DNA of 64,000 nucleotides from Typhlomys cinereus (lineage: Eukaryota; Chordata; Mammalia; Rodentia; Platacanthomyidae), in assembly GCA_023101885.1 (NCBI GenBank), contig JALPQD010000115.1, positions 1,247,953 to 1,311,952 of the forward strand. Reading direction: 5' to 3'. Positions 46,297-58,332 of the stretch are shown one piece after another (within the stretch, counting starts at the first letter, position 1; every line of letters begins with the position of its first letter). The notes below the pieces were generated by a model. That model searched no databases. It saw nothing but the letters and a program-made list of their open reading frames with translations, and had not been told where the DNA came from. Both the position numbers and the translations under genes were made by a program.

Positions 46297-46534
46297 AAGA
46301 ATACCACTCTGACACCTCCACCTTCCCTTAGGATCCATAATATGATTCTCATCTACTTGAACCATTACACACAACTGTTACATATCTGCCTCCTTGGCTA
46401 AATGACTTTCTTCCCAGCAAGAAGCTTTTTGGGGGCCATATTTATGTTCTGTATATCAGATAGCATTCCTGCCACATAGTAAATATGCCAGAAATGCTTG
46501 TCTTGTAGGTCTGTGCCATTGTAATCACTTGCTT

Positions 46535-46905
46535 CAAGCCTCATGCTTAAAAGAAGGAAGGCAGGAAAGTATTTTCAGTTTCTCCATGCCCTGGAAGTCA
46601 CATGGAATACCCGAAGGGCTCAGGGACCATCACAGAAAAAGGCCAACAAGGATGTAAGAGCCAGAGGACAGGCAGAGTGCTGTCAGAGAGTGTCATCTGC
46701 CTGTGGCAGGAATGCTACATGCATGAATTCATCACAGCTGTGGCTACATTCACAAGACCTGCACAAGATTTCACGCCACATTTCACATCACATTTCATGA
46801 GAAGACCTCATGAGGCACAGAGAATCGTGATCATCCATTCCAGGAACCTGTTGGTGCTAAACAGAACAGGGACAAGAGCAAGAAAAGCCCAGGACAGGTA
46901 AAAAT
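46535..46905 (+). mobile_element. LINE-1 3' region (Lx-like)
   Basis: AGGATGTAAGAGCCAGAGGA, GTGTCATCTGCCTGTGG, ATGAATTCATCACAGCTGTG and ACAAGACCTGCACAAGATT are the clearest Lx-type 3' blocks in the window. Same blocks, more decayed, at 1410-1520. Confidence 0.7.
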
Positions 46906-47600
46906 AGGTCTTGAAACCATCAGCTTAGTCTTATATTGTGAGTCACACTTTAAAACTACTTCTGACTAATGTAAATTTCTCTTCTTTCAGAGCATGCTTG
47001 ACTACAACACACATGAGTGAGATCCTTCTAGATCGACCTCTGAGTTCTCATCCCAAGAGATCCCTCACACACACACAAACAGACACACATACACCTGCTT
47101 TCTTTCCTCAAGGACTAAAAAAAGGAAAACTCAGTAGGCCTCCTAGCCTACATTCAGCCTCATCTCAGAAGTAAATGGGTCACAGGCATTATGGATTGAA
47201 CATCATCATAGGTTCCAGACATTTAGAAGGACTTTATAAAAAAAAAGTTGGAAAAATAAACTTTTTAAAAAAGAATTTCTTTGCAAACAATGTGAGCCTA
47301 TTTCAACATCTATATGATCCATACTTAAAACAGAATTTTGCCTAATTTTACTCTGCATGGTAGAATTGAACTTTTATCTTAGAGTTTAATGAGTTTAAAT
47401 TAGTGATAGCTTAACTGTGTTGAATAAGTAATTGAAATTAAGATTTTTAAAAAGTGAATCATAAACTAAGCAACATTAGCTCTGGATGGAATACTAAATC
47501 CATTGTGTACTTCTTTTTTTTTAAGAAGGACAGTTTTTAATGTTCATATTACACACTTTCTCTCATGTTCCCAAGGAAACGGACCTCTGGTTCCTGCAGC
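46906..47600. other. Unassigned
   Basis: AT-rich, no gene. A short CA tract at 47068-47090. Confidence 0.4.
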
Positions 47601-47606
47601 GGTGAT

Positions 47607-47613
47607 TGACTCA
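47607..47613. promoter_or_regulatory. AP-1-type site
   Basis: TGACTCA, the exact consensus for AP-1 family dimers, lies 380 bp from the CpG-rich patch. A single match is weak evidence. Confidence 0.25.
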
Positions 47614-47740
47614 GTTGCACATTCTTTTTTCCCCTCCTCTGCCTCACTCTGACTCTAACCTCAGGCTCAAACTCTTTGGAACCAGTCCAATGCAATCCTC
47701 TGTTCAAGGCTCCTCAGCTACTGAGGTGCTAATGAGCAGT

Positions 47741-47741
47741 G

Positions 47742-47776
<35 letters not shown>

Positions 47777-47787
47777 CACACACACAC
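47741..47787. repeat. (CA)n microsatellite
   Basis: CA repeat with one AACA interruption. No SINE body precedes it, unlike most CA tracts here. Confidence 0.95.
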
Positions 47788-47982
47788 GCCGTGAGGAGAG
47801 ATTGAACAGAGGAGATGCAGAGGTAAGGTGAAGATGGGAAACCAAAAGAGGAAAATCACCTACAAATCAATCCCAACGATGGAACTGCCATTGCCCTATC
47901 AGTGTGTCGTCTGTCTGTGCCAAGCTGGAGAGAGGGAGCAGAAAGCTTGCAGGTTCAGGCATCGACAGGTCTCTGGCTGCAG

Positions 47983-48145
47983 GTGGACGGGAAGACGGCA
48001 AGCTCAGACTCTGCTGGATGACAGCGCTGCTGCTGCTGGAAAACGCTGATGCACTGGCCGCCCGGTGACCCCGCCCTCGGCCTCTCAAAGTCGGGCAGCA
48101 GCAGGAGGCGCAGAGGGCGGGGCAGCTCTCTGGGAAGAGGAACGA
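47983..48145. promoter_or_regulatory. CpG-rich patch with two GC boxes
   Basis: Twelve CpGs in about 163 bp against a near CpG-free background. CCCCGCCC (48069-48076) and GGGCGGGGC (48115-48123) are Sp1-type boxes in opposite orientations. No repeat family is recognised. An AG|GTAAGG donor-like match lies upstream at 47821-47828. It could be an alternative promoter, an enhancer or an unknown first exon; direction undetermined. Confidence 0.35.
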
Positions 48146-48969
48146 TGCCAGCATATGCTGAGAGGTGGGAGACGTGAGACTGCTGGGAAAGATCAGTGCA
48201 TCTGGAGTAGGTCATAGAGATCACAGTCAAGGAAAGGAACAGAAGAAGGGGAAAGAAGCCAAGCATTTCCAGAACACCCCACCGCAGGGAGCTCAGCACT
48301 GCGCTAAAAGCTTGACTGTACACCAGATTACACCACGCCAGGGTTTAAAACAAGCACATTGAGAGAAAGAACTCACATTTAACCTGTTCTTTTGCCCTTT
48401 TGCTGTTATAGAAGTTTCGCTTCCTTCCAACAGCTTCCGAAGCAGTCGTGGTAGGACCGGTGGGATCAAGTATGTGCTCCAACACAGATTCAAGCACTCA
48501 CCTCTTAGCACGTCAATGTTCTCTTTCTCTTGCTCTGAATGCTGTGCCCATCAAAGCTCATAAGGATACAAGAAGACAAGGATGCCACCTGTGGTCATGG
48601 CTTCTGAAATCTAACACCTTTCTGCCAACTATCCTGACACCCCATCCAGCTCTGCTAAGTATTGATGCTTGTGTGGCTCATGTCCATCTCCAACATGACT
48701 GAGAGACATTGCTGTTTCCATCATAGTCAGCTTCTACTTTTTTCTAAGGGAGCAGCTGGTCACAGCTCTTCCCTTACCTAACTCTAGTGCCTTTGACATT
48801 CTGCTACCACCGTGGAGTCTTAAACACTGTGATATCCAGGGCAAAAGAAAAGCACTTTGACATTTTTCTGATCAACTAGAAGCAAAGAAAAATAATAGTG
48901 ATCAATACATAAAGATGTTCCTTGACGTATAATGAGGATTTGCCCCCAATAAACCAACATGAACATGTG
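48146..48969. other. Unassigned
   Basis: Frames up to 122 codons on the minus strand arise from the GC-rich patch. No domain recognised. Confidence 0.4.
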
Positions 48970-49290
48970 TTTAAGGGGCTACAGCTTAATGTTCAAAGAG
49001 CTCACCACATAAGGACTATGTGAGTTTGGATTCCCAGCAGCCATGTAGAGTCAAGCGTGGCTGCAAGTACCTGTGACCTTAGAATTGTGAAAGTAAATGC
49101 AGGAGGATTTCCTGAGGCTTTGTGGACAGCCAACCTAGCCAACCAATGACTTCCAGGTTCAGTGACAGATCACATTTCAAACTGATAATAATAATAAATT
49201 TACTGGAGAAGAATCAATACACATAATGTTGTTCCCTAACTTACACACACACACACACATACACACATGCACGCACACACACACACACAA
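48970..49290 (+). mobile_element. B4 SINE with CA-rich tail
   Basis: AAGGGGCTACAGCTTAATG head, GAGTTTGGATTCCCAGCAG, AGCGTGGCTGCAAGTACCTG, GCCAACCTAGCCAACCAATG, CCAGGTTCAGTGACAGATC, then (CA)n at 49243-49288: head, B1-like body, tail in B4 order. Confidence 0.75.
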
Positions 49291-49514
49291 TGCATTTAAG
49301 ATGTCTAATCTGTTGAACAGCTCAACTTTGCAAACGAGTTCACCCTGGAATCTCAGCCATTTGGCCTTGTAATCGCACCCCACATCACTAGCCAGGAAAA
49401 GATCTGAAGTATGATTTCTACTCAGTACTTATCACTCTTGAACCTTTGTAAAGTTGAAAACCTGTAAATCAAAGCACTGAAAGTTGGTCTATGAAGCTTT
49501 TAACTAAGTCAGTA

Positions 49515-49778
49515 TGTTATTGAGCCAAAAATTATGGCCTGTCCCAAGGGCGACACCTCCAAAAACCCAGAACCTTCAAGTATTTTATGCTCCACAACAA
49601 GAGTCACTTCAAATATGATTAAAGATCTGGAGATGGAGAACTTACCTTAGATTATCTGAGCAGATCCATTGGAAGCAGAAGAGTTTAAGTGGAAGATGGA
49701 GCCAGTGTAAGAATAATAGAGGGACCCGAAGATTCTGTACTGCTAGCTTTTGAAAATCAAAAAAAGGCCACAACCAAA
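49515..49778 (+). mobile_element. MLT1-like LTR, 5' part
   Basis: GATTAAAGATCTGGAGATGG, TTAGATTATCTGAGCAGATC and AGAATAATAGAGGG follow the first half of an MLT1-type LTR. Interrupted by the LTR at 49779. Confidence 0.6.
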
Positions 49779-50215
49779 TGGTGTAGTTTGTCTGTATGTT
49801 GCCAATGAATTCACCACCAAACCACTTAGGAGAACAAGGGGGTTTTATTCTTTCTTATGCTACAGTTCTCAGCTACAGCTCTCAGTACAGCCTGGCAGAA
49901 AAGTCCATACTAACACCAGGGGCCAAAGGAACTGGATACCCCATATTCACAGTAATTGTTGAGAGAGGAACAAATCTCACTTGCTAGACTGACAGTCTGC
50001 CAAAATATCTGAAGGATGCCAACATACTGAATCAGTTCCCTCCATCTTATCCGCCTACCCAGGGAAGGTCACACCCACAGTGGGCTGTGTCTTACTTACT
50101 GCATTAGAATACTCTCCTGTGGGCTCACGTAGGGCTTGCCTTAACTACTGATTCTTCATAGATGTGCCCAGAACTCAGCCTTCATTTGTCAAGTTGACAT
50201 TTATGTCTAACTAGA
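49779..50215 (-). mobile_element. LTR of the 'GTCAACTTGACAG' family, antisense, nested
   Basis: AGGAGAACAAGGGGGTTTTATT, TTCTTCATAGATGTGCCCAG and TTTGTCAAGTTGACATTTATG mirror the solo LTR at 18395 on the same strand. It sits within the MLT1-like LTR. A clean target duplication is not visible. Confidence 0.75.
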
Positions 50216-50434
50216 AGAATAAGGAACGTGAGTGACTTTTAGAAGCTAGTAAAGACATAAGTAGATTCTCCTCTAGAACCTTCAAAAGGAAAACACCCCT
50301 GCCAGCATCTCAATTTTTAGATCAGAGAAATTAACTTCAGACTTCTGACCTCAAAAACTGTAAGATACAGTGTTGCTTCAAACTCCTAAAATCATAGTAA
50401 CTTGTTTCAGCAGCCAGGAGAAACTAATGTAATT
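50216..50434 (+). mobile_element. MLT1-like LTR, 3' part
   Basis: TTCTCCTCTAGAACCTTC, GACTTCTGACCTCAAAAACT, GTAAGATACAGTGTTGCTTC, TCAGCAGCCAGGAGAAACTAATG complete the MLT1-type LTR begun at 49515. Confidence 0.75.
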
Positions 50435-50675
50435 GAGTTCTGACCAAGAAAGTGATTAACAATTATTATTTGTCCTCTGAAGAGACAAGTAGAAAAAAAG
50501 AATATATAAATAAAACTGAGTCATGGAAACCATCTAAATGAAGGTAGAAAAGAAAATGAACCTTTAGTTGTGGTTCTTATTTTTAATCATCCAAATGGTT
50601 ATTGGAGTTTCTGTTTCCAGGAATATTGATGTTCTCACACTAAAGCAACCCTGAGAGTGTGTGTGTGTGCATGTG

Positions 50676-50731
<56 letters not shown>

Positions 50732-51017
50732 TGTGTTCTTCTTCTAAGACCTTCAAGAGCTCTGTGAGTCAATCTTAGCTTTGGCCCTGTGTCTAGGGAA
50801 CACATGGAACTACGACAGCATCAGTGTCTCCTGCTATCCTGCCTACTCTTTAGACAGTGGAGCCATGGTCTCAGATGAATGCTGTCAAATACTATGGAAA
50901 CTCCTTTGGGGCCTTTGGAATGAGTTGGGAGGAAAGATGAAACACTCTTGAGCTCAGAAGTCTGAGCTTAAGGCCACATGGATCTTAAGCTGGCCTTCTG
51001 TAACAGAGACAAAAATG

Positions 51018-51066
<49 letters not shown>

Positions 51067-51884
51067 GTGAGAAAAGAGGGCTGATGGTCCCAAACTTCAT
51101 TTCATGATCACTCAGCCATGTTATTTCTGGGCTCATGATGAGGCATGCAGGAGAATATTGCTCACAGCATGGTAGCCAGGACACAGAGGGGAAAAAGAGC
51201 CGGTGTCTCAATGCAGCCTTCAGAGGTAAGTTCCTAATGAACTATTTCCTTCCACAATGTCTTACTTCCTAAATACTTTCCTATAATTCCATTAGCTGAG
51301 ATCCTCACCTTTAATACACGAGTGTTTGAGAGACACTTAATTAAGTCATATGAATTTTCCACATAGTCTTTTCTTCCAACACATCTTTTCCTTTCTTCTG
51401 AGCTCTGAGATGCTCCTAATAGGCAACCCCGAAGATCACCTATTTACCTGCTACCAGATGGTTGACAGACTCCTGACAGGTCAGAAACATAACAGACTGA
51501 ACAAGAGTCAGCTCTTGGCCAAGAATAAAGGAAGAGAGATTGCGCCTCCATCATCGCCCTCGACTATGAGTCCCAGGTTGGAAGAAGTGAGATGGCTGTG
51601 AATTACATAGTATGGGAGACCAGAAAGGGTGATGGGACACAAAGTAGATGGATGTGCCAAATCCATGGAAGAGACTAAATGTTAATGCTAGAGACAACTT
51701 ACTTACTTCTTGAGTGTGGGAGACCAGCTTATAATCAACTTAATTACACTTACATCCTTCCCTGAGTTCTTATTTACTCATCTCAGATGCCTCCTTGTTT
51801 GAGGCATGAATTTCTGGGTTCATGTGATACCCCTTCTCAAGCATAATTATTGTATGCTACAACCACAATGGCAACTGTATTAGT
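50435..51884. other. Unassigned, with (TG)n and (CA)n tracts
   Basis: Long (TG)n at 50657-50736 and (CA)n at 51018-51064, complementary and 280 bp apart. Otherwise nothing firm. Confidence 0.45.
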
Positions 51885-52265
51885 TTCCTATGGCAACTGT
51901 GATAATTGCCACACATTTGATGGTTTTCAACAACACACATGACATACTCTTAAACCTCTAAAAGCCAGAAGTCTAAAATCAGATTTACCATGCTTCAGAT
52001 CAGCAATCAAGCAGGGTCTGGAGGTTTCTCTGCCCATCCAACCTCCACTGTTCTTGGCAGTTCTTGGCATGTGATCCACTTTCAAAAGCATCTTCAAATC
52101 TTCTTCTCCATCATCATCATCATCATATTGCTTCGTTCCTCTCCAGGATCAAATGTCCTTATAATTGCATTAACTCCTACCCAAATCATTACCTGCATCA
52201 TCTCTCCACCTCAAAATCTATAATTTAATCTTATCTGTTGACCATTCTCAGGTTCCAGGAATTAA
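51885..52265 (-). mobile_element. MLT1-like LTR, antisense
   Basis: TGTATTAGTTTCCTATGGCA, AAAAGCCAGAAGTCTAAAAT, a TCCTTATAATTGCATTA block and CACCTCAAAATCTATAATTT read as a reversed MLT1-type LTR. An ATC triplet run lies at 52111-52125. Confidence 0.7.
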
Positions 52266-53492
52266 GACATAAAGATATCCCCACCTCCTTGTCATGTCTA
52301 GAGAAAAGATCAAATTCTTGAGAAGCTGGGCTCCTAAATGACAGAATTTGCCTTTACACGCCACTATACTGCTTCTCAAGAATCCATTATGAATCTCTGA
52401 AACTTGGGATGATAATTTATCCAGGATTTCCAAGTTGGAAACAGAATTTTGAGGCCCATTAGCCATTTGCAAGCAAGTGCATGCTTTGCACCTCCAAGGT
52501 GATAGGGACACCAGCTATCGGCTATGTGGCTCCCCTATGGCCATAGCCTCTGCCAACTTGATGGAGGAAGGATGGGTGGACAGCAAAGCTTCTTGGCATG
52601 CAACCAATGCACATTGCACTGCAAGGGGTGAATCTGGAAGATCACTGTTGCAGAAGCAAAAGAGTGCATTTATTGCATTCTAAAAACACCTGTGTCAGCT
52701 GAATGCTAAGTCAAAGAATACCATAACTCTGGCTCTACCTTATCCTTGTGCCGCCACACATAAATCCTAATTTCACTCACCTCCTATGCATCCAGTTTAT
52801 CCCTCTCAAGGTCTCAGAGCTAGAATCTCTTACCATCTGTGTGAGCAAAACAAATGCTAGCGTATCTACCTCACATCACTTAGAATTTCAGTAAATTTAG
52901 TATTTGGGGAGCTTTTTCCCACTGCTATTGTTGTTGTACAAAGACAACACAGCTTGACTCATAAAGACAGTTTCCTAAGATGAATCTCCAAGCAGAGCAG
53001 AGACATGTTGGCAATAGTATCCTATTCTGAGGATTGTTTTCCCCAGCAGACAGGTGTACCCAGCATAGCAAGGGAAGCATTCCTAAAGAGTTGGCTTTCT
53101 GCGTATTTTGAGAGGCAAATCTCATTTCAACATTGATTTCCATTATGCAAGAGACACTCTCCCAAACCTTTTGCTCTTGCCATTTAGTTTTGATGACTGT
53201 GCAAACAAGAAGAGAGCAGAAAGACTCTCCTAAAAGCCAGCTGCCTACCTGGACAGAACAATGTAGTAAACAGGGAGCATCGAGCTACAGAATGCCCCAG
53301 TGCAGCACTGCTATGACATGCCTCATGATTCACCAGGAATTTGGCAGTGAGACGAATGAGCAGGGGCAAGGCCAAATCAAGTGATGCTTCCTTCACATGC
53401 ACGCACGCAGGCACACACACACACATGTGCACACACACACAACCACACAATGCACCTTACACACATACACATGAAAAAATAAACTCATGTTC
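52266..53492. other. Unassigned, CA-rich end
   Basis: 53395-53470 is CA-rich and may be the tail of a lost SINE. The rest is unique. Confidence 0.4.
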
Positions 53493-53755
53493 TTGTGTGT
53501 GTGTGTGTGCACGTATGTATCAGGAGGCACTGTGCATGTGACCATGAAGGCCCAAGGGTGACTTCAGGGATCATCCTGGATTGCTCTACTCTTCTTTTGC
53601 TTTGCTCTGGGGTTTCCCAGGCTCCACTTTCTAGAGCCAGAGGTGTAGGCTGCCACCATTTCCACCCAGAGATTTTACATGGGATCTGGTGGTCGAATTC
53701 AGATTCTTCTGCTTTAAAAGCAGAGGCTTAATCCCTTAGCCATTTCTCTGGCCTC
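53493..53755 (-). mobile_element. tRNA-headed SINE, antisense, (TG)n tail
   Basis: AGGAGGCACTGTGCATGTG, CCAAGGGTGACTTCAGGGAT, CTTTGCTCTGGGGTTTCCC, GCAGAGGCTTAATCCCTTAG, CCATTTCTCTGGCC: full length in reverse. Confidence 0.88.
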
Positions 53756-53889
53756 CTTTCTATTAAGCTGATACTCTTAATTTATTCTTAAAACTCTGGA
53801 TATCTTATTTTCATGAGGCAAGTATTTTGGTATTGCAAATGTCTATAAATAGATTCTTGAGCAGTTCCTATAAGGAGAAATGTTGAAAA

Positions 53890-53995
53890 TTTATCATTCA
53901 GTTAATAAGTATATAATGAGCACCTACTGTATGATAAGCTCTGAGGCCACACTCACTAGTGAAGCACAAGATATACAGCATAATGAACCTAGTTG
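53890..53995 (-). mobile_element. LINE-2-like 3' fragment, antisense
   Basis: ATAATGAGCACCTACTGTATG then GCTCTGAGGCCAC and AAGATATACAGCATAATGAA fit the reversed LINE-2 3' end. Confidence 0.45.
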
Positions 53996-54059
53996 ATGAC
54001 TTTATTGAGTACCTAATTCAACCCTTTCATTTTACACACGAGTCAAAAAAGCCTTAAAA

Positions 54060-54215
54060 CAATCCTAGTTAATGTTTATTGGAAACATCTTTTGTGCCAG
54101 GTTCTCATCTAAGCATTATAAATAATTTAACTTACTTAACTTTCATAACAACTCAGTGAACTCTGTAGTATCATGATCTCATTTTACAGATAAAAAATGC
54201 ACAGAAAACCCCACC
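54060..54215 (-). mobile_element. MIR, antisense
   Basis: TTAATGTTTATTGGAAACAT, GTGCCAGGTTCTCATCTAAG, TTTCATAACAACTCAGTGAA and CATTTTACAGATAAAAAATG give clear reversed MIR order. Confidence 0.85.
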
Positions 54216-56335
54216 CAGAAAGTGAACAGAGCGTCCACAGCCATTGTTAGCGACATAATAACTACATAATACATCCAACCATTAGTGAACATACAAACCC
54301 TTGATAGAATCACAGAGACAGCAGCCATCCTTCTGGAAGAAATAAGAAAAAGTCATTAGATGCCTCTTTGTGATTTTCAGTGGACTCCAAACAGAAGAAT
54401 GCAAAAGTCAATAAGGAATCTGCTACACCAGCCATCAAAAAAAATTGCAAAACATCCAAAGGCTAGCAGACATTAGAAAATCTATAAAATCAGAGTTTGG
54501 TGGTAGATAACGATCTAATTAGGCTTTTTAAAAAATATTTAAGCCAATAACTCTTTCCCCCAAATAAAAGTTTTTTAAAGATCCTTGTATGTGTAGCAGT
54601 TGATGGATAAAAGTGAATTTGCCTTTTAGGGGTGGGTAGAATACTCTAGAATCCTCCTCTTCCTGTCCCATCTCCAGATTTTGGAGACTCCCTAACAAAG
54701 TCTCTCTGGTGTCTGGTTTTAAATCTCAGGCTAGCTCACTTTTGGCTCTCTGAACCCCAAGAGGTGATGAGACTAACCCAAGGTCGTTCAGAGTCAAGGT
54801 CAAAGCCAAGGCTCTTCTTGATATCACATCATAATCTTTGGAGTGCAACTTCCAGGAACTGGCATTACCTTTGTAGTGGGAAACTGCATAATTCTTTCCC
54901 AGCCTGAGCAAATGAGCAATAACTGATGTCCAGAAGGGGAAAATAAATAGTGCAGCACTTCAGACAGTGCACTAGAGCAGACCCCACTTCTGAGGGTCCG
55001 AATACCTTCAGTTATGTAGTGAAGGCTGTGTCAGATAAATGGAGAAGAAAATAGCTCCCTGAGCCACCCTGGGCAACACTTGAAAGTACTCAGCAAGAAT
55101 CATTTCCCAGGATATCAAAAGCTCCCAAGATGGCTGTATGTTGTATAAGTCGTTGATGCAAATCTGCGTCCCCAGGCTTGCTGCTCACAGCCTCCCAGGC
55201 ACAGCCACGTGATTCCCACAGCATCCCAGCCTAGGATCAGAGGGGACCCGCAGGCTTCCACGCTGCAGTGGCGCTTACACATTACGTTTCTCTGGGGCTT
55301 TCCCTTAATGTAACCAACAACCTCCAGCTGCCATTTAGACTGCATGGGGTTCCCAGATCTCAGCATGAGGAAAGGAAAACCCTGGAAACCTCCACCTTGG
55401 ATGAGCCAAGGACTCTGAAACAAATCCCTGATTACAGAGTAAAAGAGCTGTGTGGATCCAAGCAGCCAGGTGGTTGAAAGGGTACATTAACCCTGCTGGG
55501 AAATCCAGGTCCACTGCCAGAGAAGGTCACTGAAGGTCAAGATCATAAACCAAGGGAGTTTCATCTCCATAATCACCACTGTATTTTATGCCTGCAGATG
55601 CACACCGTCTCTGAACAGATCTCTCCCTCTCCAGTACAAACTAGTTCACCCTGATTTCCTCACTCTGACATTCGAGTGGGTTCCATCTTCCTCTTACAAC
55701 TCCTTTCCTCTGTGTACTTTATTTTCTTTGCAATTAAGTACTGGTTGAAAACTCAGAAGTTATGTTCAAATGACATCAAGCTGCATCTAGATGCAGAAGA
55801 CTGACAGTTTCCCATTGATGGATTAGACACTCATTATTTTTTCTGGCTTTTAACGGCTTTTCAATCTAACTTGTCATTTCAATGTTCTTCCCACTCCAAG
55901 ATGACAGCAAATTGGACACCAACTGCGCACTTATAGCAACCCTTCCAGAAACACAGAGTGTCTAATGTTCCTGAGGTTATTGGCTTGTTTTTTTTTTTCT
56001 TTTTTTTTTTCTTCTAGTAAACTCTTTTTGAAATTCCAGGAAAGTGGTTAGGTTCATGTCTTGCAGAGAAAGAAGTCAATGTCCTTTAATCGTTTTCTCT
56101 TGTTAGGGTGTTCCTCCAGGGGAATGGGTTCAGGGTCCCACATCATCTGCTTTCCTGGGGTTGAAGTGCTCCCACCTCCTTTTGTCAAGACTGTATGAAA
56201 TTGCAAGTCTGACTTGAAGAGACCCATTCAAACTACAATACCCAAAGTCCACTCTACAGCAAACCTCTGCTTTTTATTTCACTGCTCCACTTTAAATGGA
56301 CAAAACACATCGTGTTCCCTCTCCCCTTTTCCATG
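54216..56335. other. Unassigned; T-rich run and possible MIR core
   Basis: 54760-54815 resembles a reversed MIR core (GATGAGACTAACCCAAGGTC). A T-run interrupted by C lies at 55988-56013. 55120-55480 is moderately GC-rich, with no coding domain in its 102-codon minus frame. Confidence 0.4.
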
Positions 56336-56620
56336 AGAGAGAGAGAGAGTGAGTGTGTGTACATGCGTGTGCAGGGATGTGTACAAGAAGGCACTTGAGT
56401 ATGAGTGCTTATGGAGGCCCAAGGGTGACATGGAGAAATCTTGGATCACTCCATCTCCTTGTTGCTTTGCTCTGTGACTTCCCAGGCTCCACCTTCCAGC
56501 ACAGAATTAGAGGCTGCAACCATTTCTGTCCAACATTTTTATGCAGGATCTGGGATCCAAACTCAGATCCTTTTGCTTGCAAAGTAAAAGCTTTAACCAC
56601 TTAGCCATCTCCCCAACCAA
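56336..56620 (-). mobile_element. tRNA-headed SINE, antisense
   Basis: GA then TG tail, GTGCTTATGGAGGCCCAAGG, TTTGCTCTGTGACTTCCCAG, GATCCAAACTCAGATCC, TTTTGCTTGCAAAG, CCACTTAGCCATCTCCCC. Confidence 0.88.
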
Positions 56621-56634
56621 TATGCCCTTCTTAA

Positions 56635-56800
56635 GTGTGCAAACCAGACCAAGTAGTACATGTTTGTAATTCCAGCTCTGGAGAACTCAGCCAGGAGGAT
56701 CATGAAGCCAGATGAGTCTATGCTATACAGCAAGTTCAAGGCCAGCTAATACTGTATAAACACATGGTGAGACTCCGTCACACCAAACCCAACCAAAAAA
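56635..56800 (+). mobile_element. B1 SINE
   Basis: TACATGTTTGTAATTCCAGC, AGCCAGGAGGATCATGAAGC, GCAAGTTCAAGGCCAGC and GTGAGACTCCGTCACACC with an A-rich end. Monomeric B1 order. Confidence 0.85.
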
Positions 56801-56984
56801 TGAGGCTTCATCTCTAACAAGTAAGATTTGGGACTAATTTTAACTTTATTTTCCTTCCTTGTCTGATTCTATCATGTATTTCCTAATTCTTAAGAAGGAA
56901 ATTTGCCCTTATATTTCGTTCTTATTTTACTACCTGCTTATACATCCTCAAACAATAAATTACTTAGTCTATTTTGCTTTGAGA

Positions 56985-57360
56985 TTCCGTGTGTGTGTGT
57001 GTGCACATGTGTGTGTATTCAAGAATTCAGGTTCATGTGTGTTCATATATATGTGGAGGCCACAAGCCAATCTCAAGTGCCGGTCCTCATTCAACATCCA
57101 CCTTGTTTAGTTATTTTATATTATTTTGAGACAGTTCTCCTCCCTGGAACTTGATGAATAGACTAGTCTGACTGGCAGGAGCCTCAGGGATCCTCCTATT
57201 TCTGCTTCTCCAGGACTGAGACTGTAATTACACCATCACACTAAATTTTGTTGTGTTTTGTTGTTTTTATTTTTCACATGGGTTCTGGGAAATCAAACTC
57301 AGGTCTTGCTTGTCTAGAAAGCCCTTTCCTAGCTGAGCTATCTTCCTTCAGCCCTGCTTT
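56985..57360 (-). mobile_element. B4 SINE, antisense, with TG tail
   Basis: (TG)n, GTGGAGGCCACAAGCCAATC, TTTGAGACAGTTCTCCTCCC, GAGACTGTAATTACACCATC, CACATGGGTTCTGGGAAATC, AACTCAGGTCTTGCTTG, CTGAGCTATCTTCC. Reversed B1-like then ID-like halves. Confidence 0.8.
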
Positions 57361-57644
57361 GGAATTTCAAACAAAAACAATCATGTGTTTCCTGAAGTTT
57401 ATGAAACAAAGAATGAAAATATGGTTGTGCCAAAGAAAGCTATCTACAACTTCACTATTCCGTAATGTATTTTCTAACCTTGGGTGGTTGCTGGATACTA
57501 GTGGCACTAATCAGAACCAAGATGAACTGGACATGCAAAATGTACGCTGGATTTTGAAGACATGCAATAGCATGAGGAAAAGAATATAAGGCACTTCATT
57601 AATACTGCTGTATTAACACTGCTGTACTGATGAGATTTAGATAA

Positions 57645-57778
57645 GTTGATTCAATTAAATACATTATTACAATTAATCTCAGCTACTCCATTTTATTTTT
57701 TTAAAATGTGGCTACAAGAAAAATACTTTAAATTATGTGGTTGCCTCTTGTTATATCTCTGTTGGGTGTTACATCACT
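57645..57778 (-). mobile_element. MER5A-like hAT DNA transposon fossil
   Basis: TTTTTAAAATGTGGCTAC, AAATTATGTGGTTGCCTC, TTATATCTCTGTTGGGTG reproduce the reversed MER5A end. Non-autonomous and immobile in all known mammals. Confidence 0.75.
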
Positions 57779-58128
57779 GTTTGGTATACTTATCTTGCAA
57801 GCTGTGTGAATTCTTTACATTCAAATTTCCATAAAATTCCAAGCAGCATTTGGAATACTGAACATCTATTTTTGGCCAATTGTTGAAGAAATTGTTGTGT
57901 GTTTTAGTCCATGTTGAGGAGATATCCTGGCCTTTATTCATTCCCATCTTTTGTTTCTCTCCTAAATTCCACCCTAAACCAGAACTAGTCCTGGATCAAT
58001 GTTCTTGACAAAGTGTCTCTTTGGTGTTCTCACCCTTACACCCCTCACTCCATGGTGTCTGTTAGCCTTGCCCCTTGGCTCCTGCTCTCTCACCTAATTC
58101 TGTTCTCTCATCAAAAGAGGGGGGAGAT
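57779..58128. other. Unassigned
   Basis: No gene or repeat recognised. Confidence 0.4.
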
Positions 58129-58276
58129 GGGCTGGAGAACTGCTCAAGGGTTAAGACTCTTCTTTGGTCCTGGTGGTTGGAGCTTGGAAAATCCCAGAGC
58201 AAAGCGAAAAAGAGTGGAAACAATATAGAATGATTCCCAAAGTCACCCTTGGTCCTCCACAGGGACATACAGTGCC

Positions 58277-58332
<56 letters not shown>

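Noticed and set aside
47867..48323. 95- and 122-codon minus-strand frames over the CpG-rich patch
   Set aside because: They are Ser/Pro/Arg-rich, as expected from GC-rich DNA with CTG/CAG runs; no coding signature.
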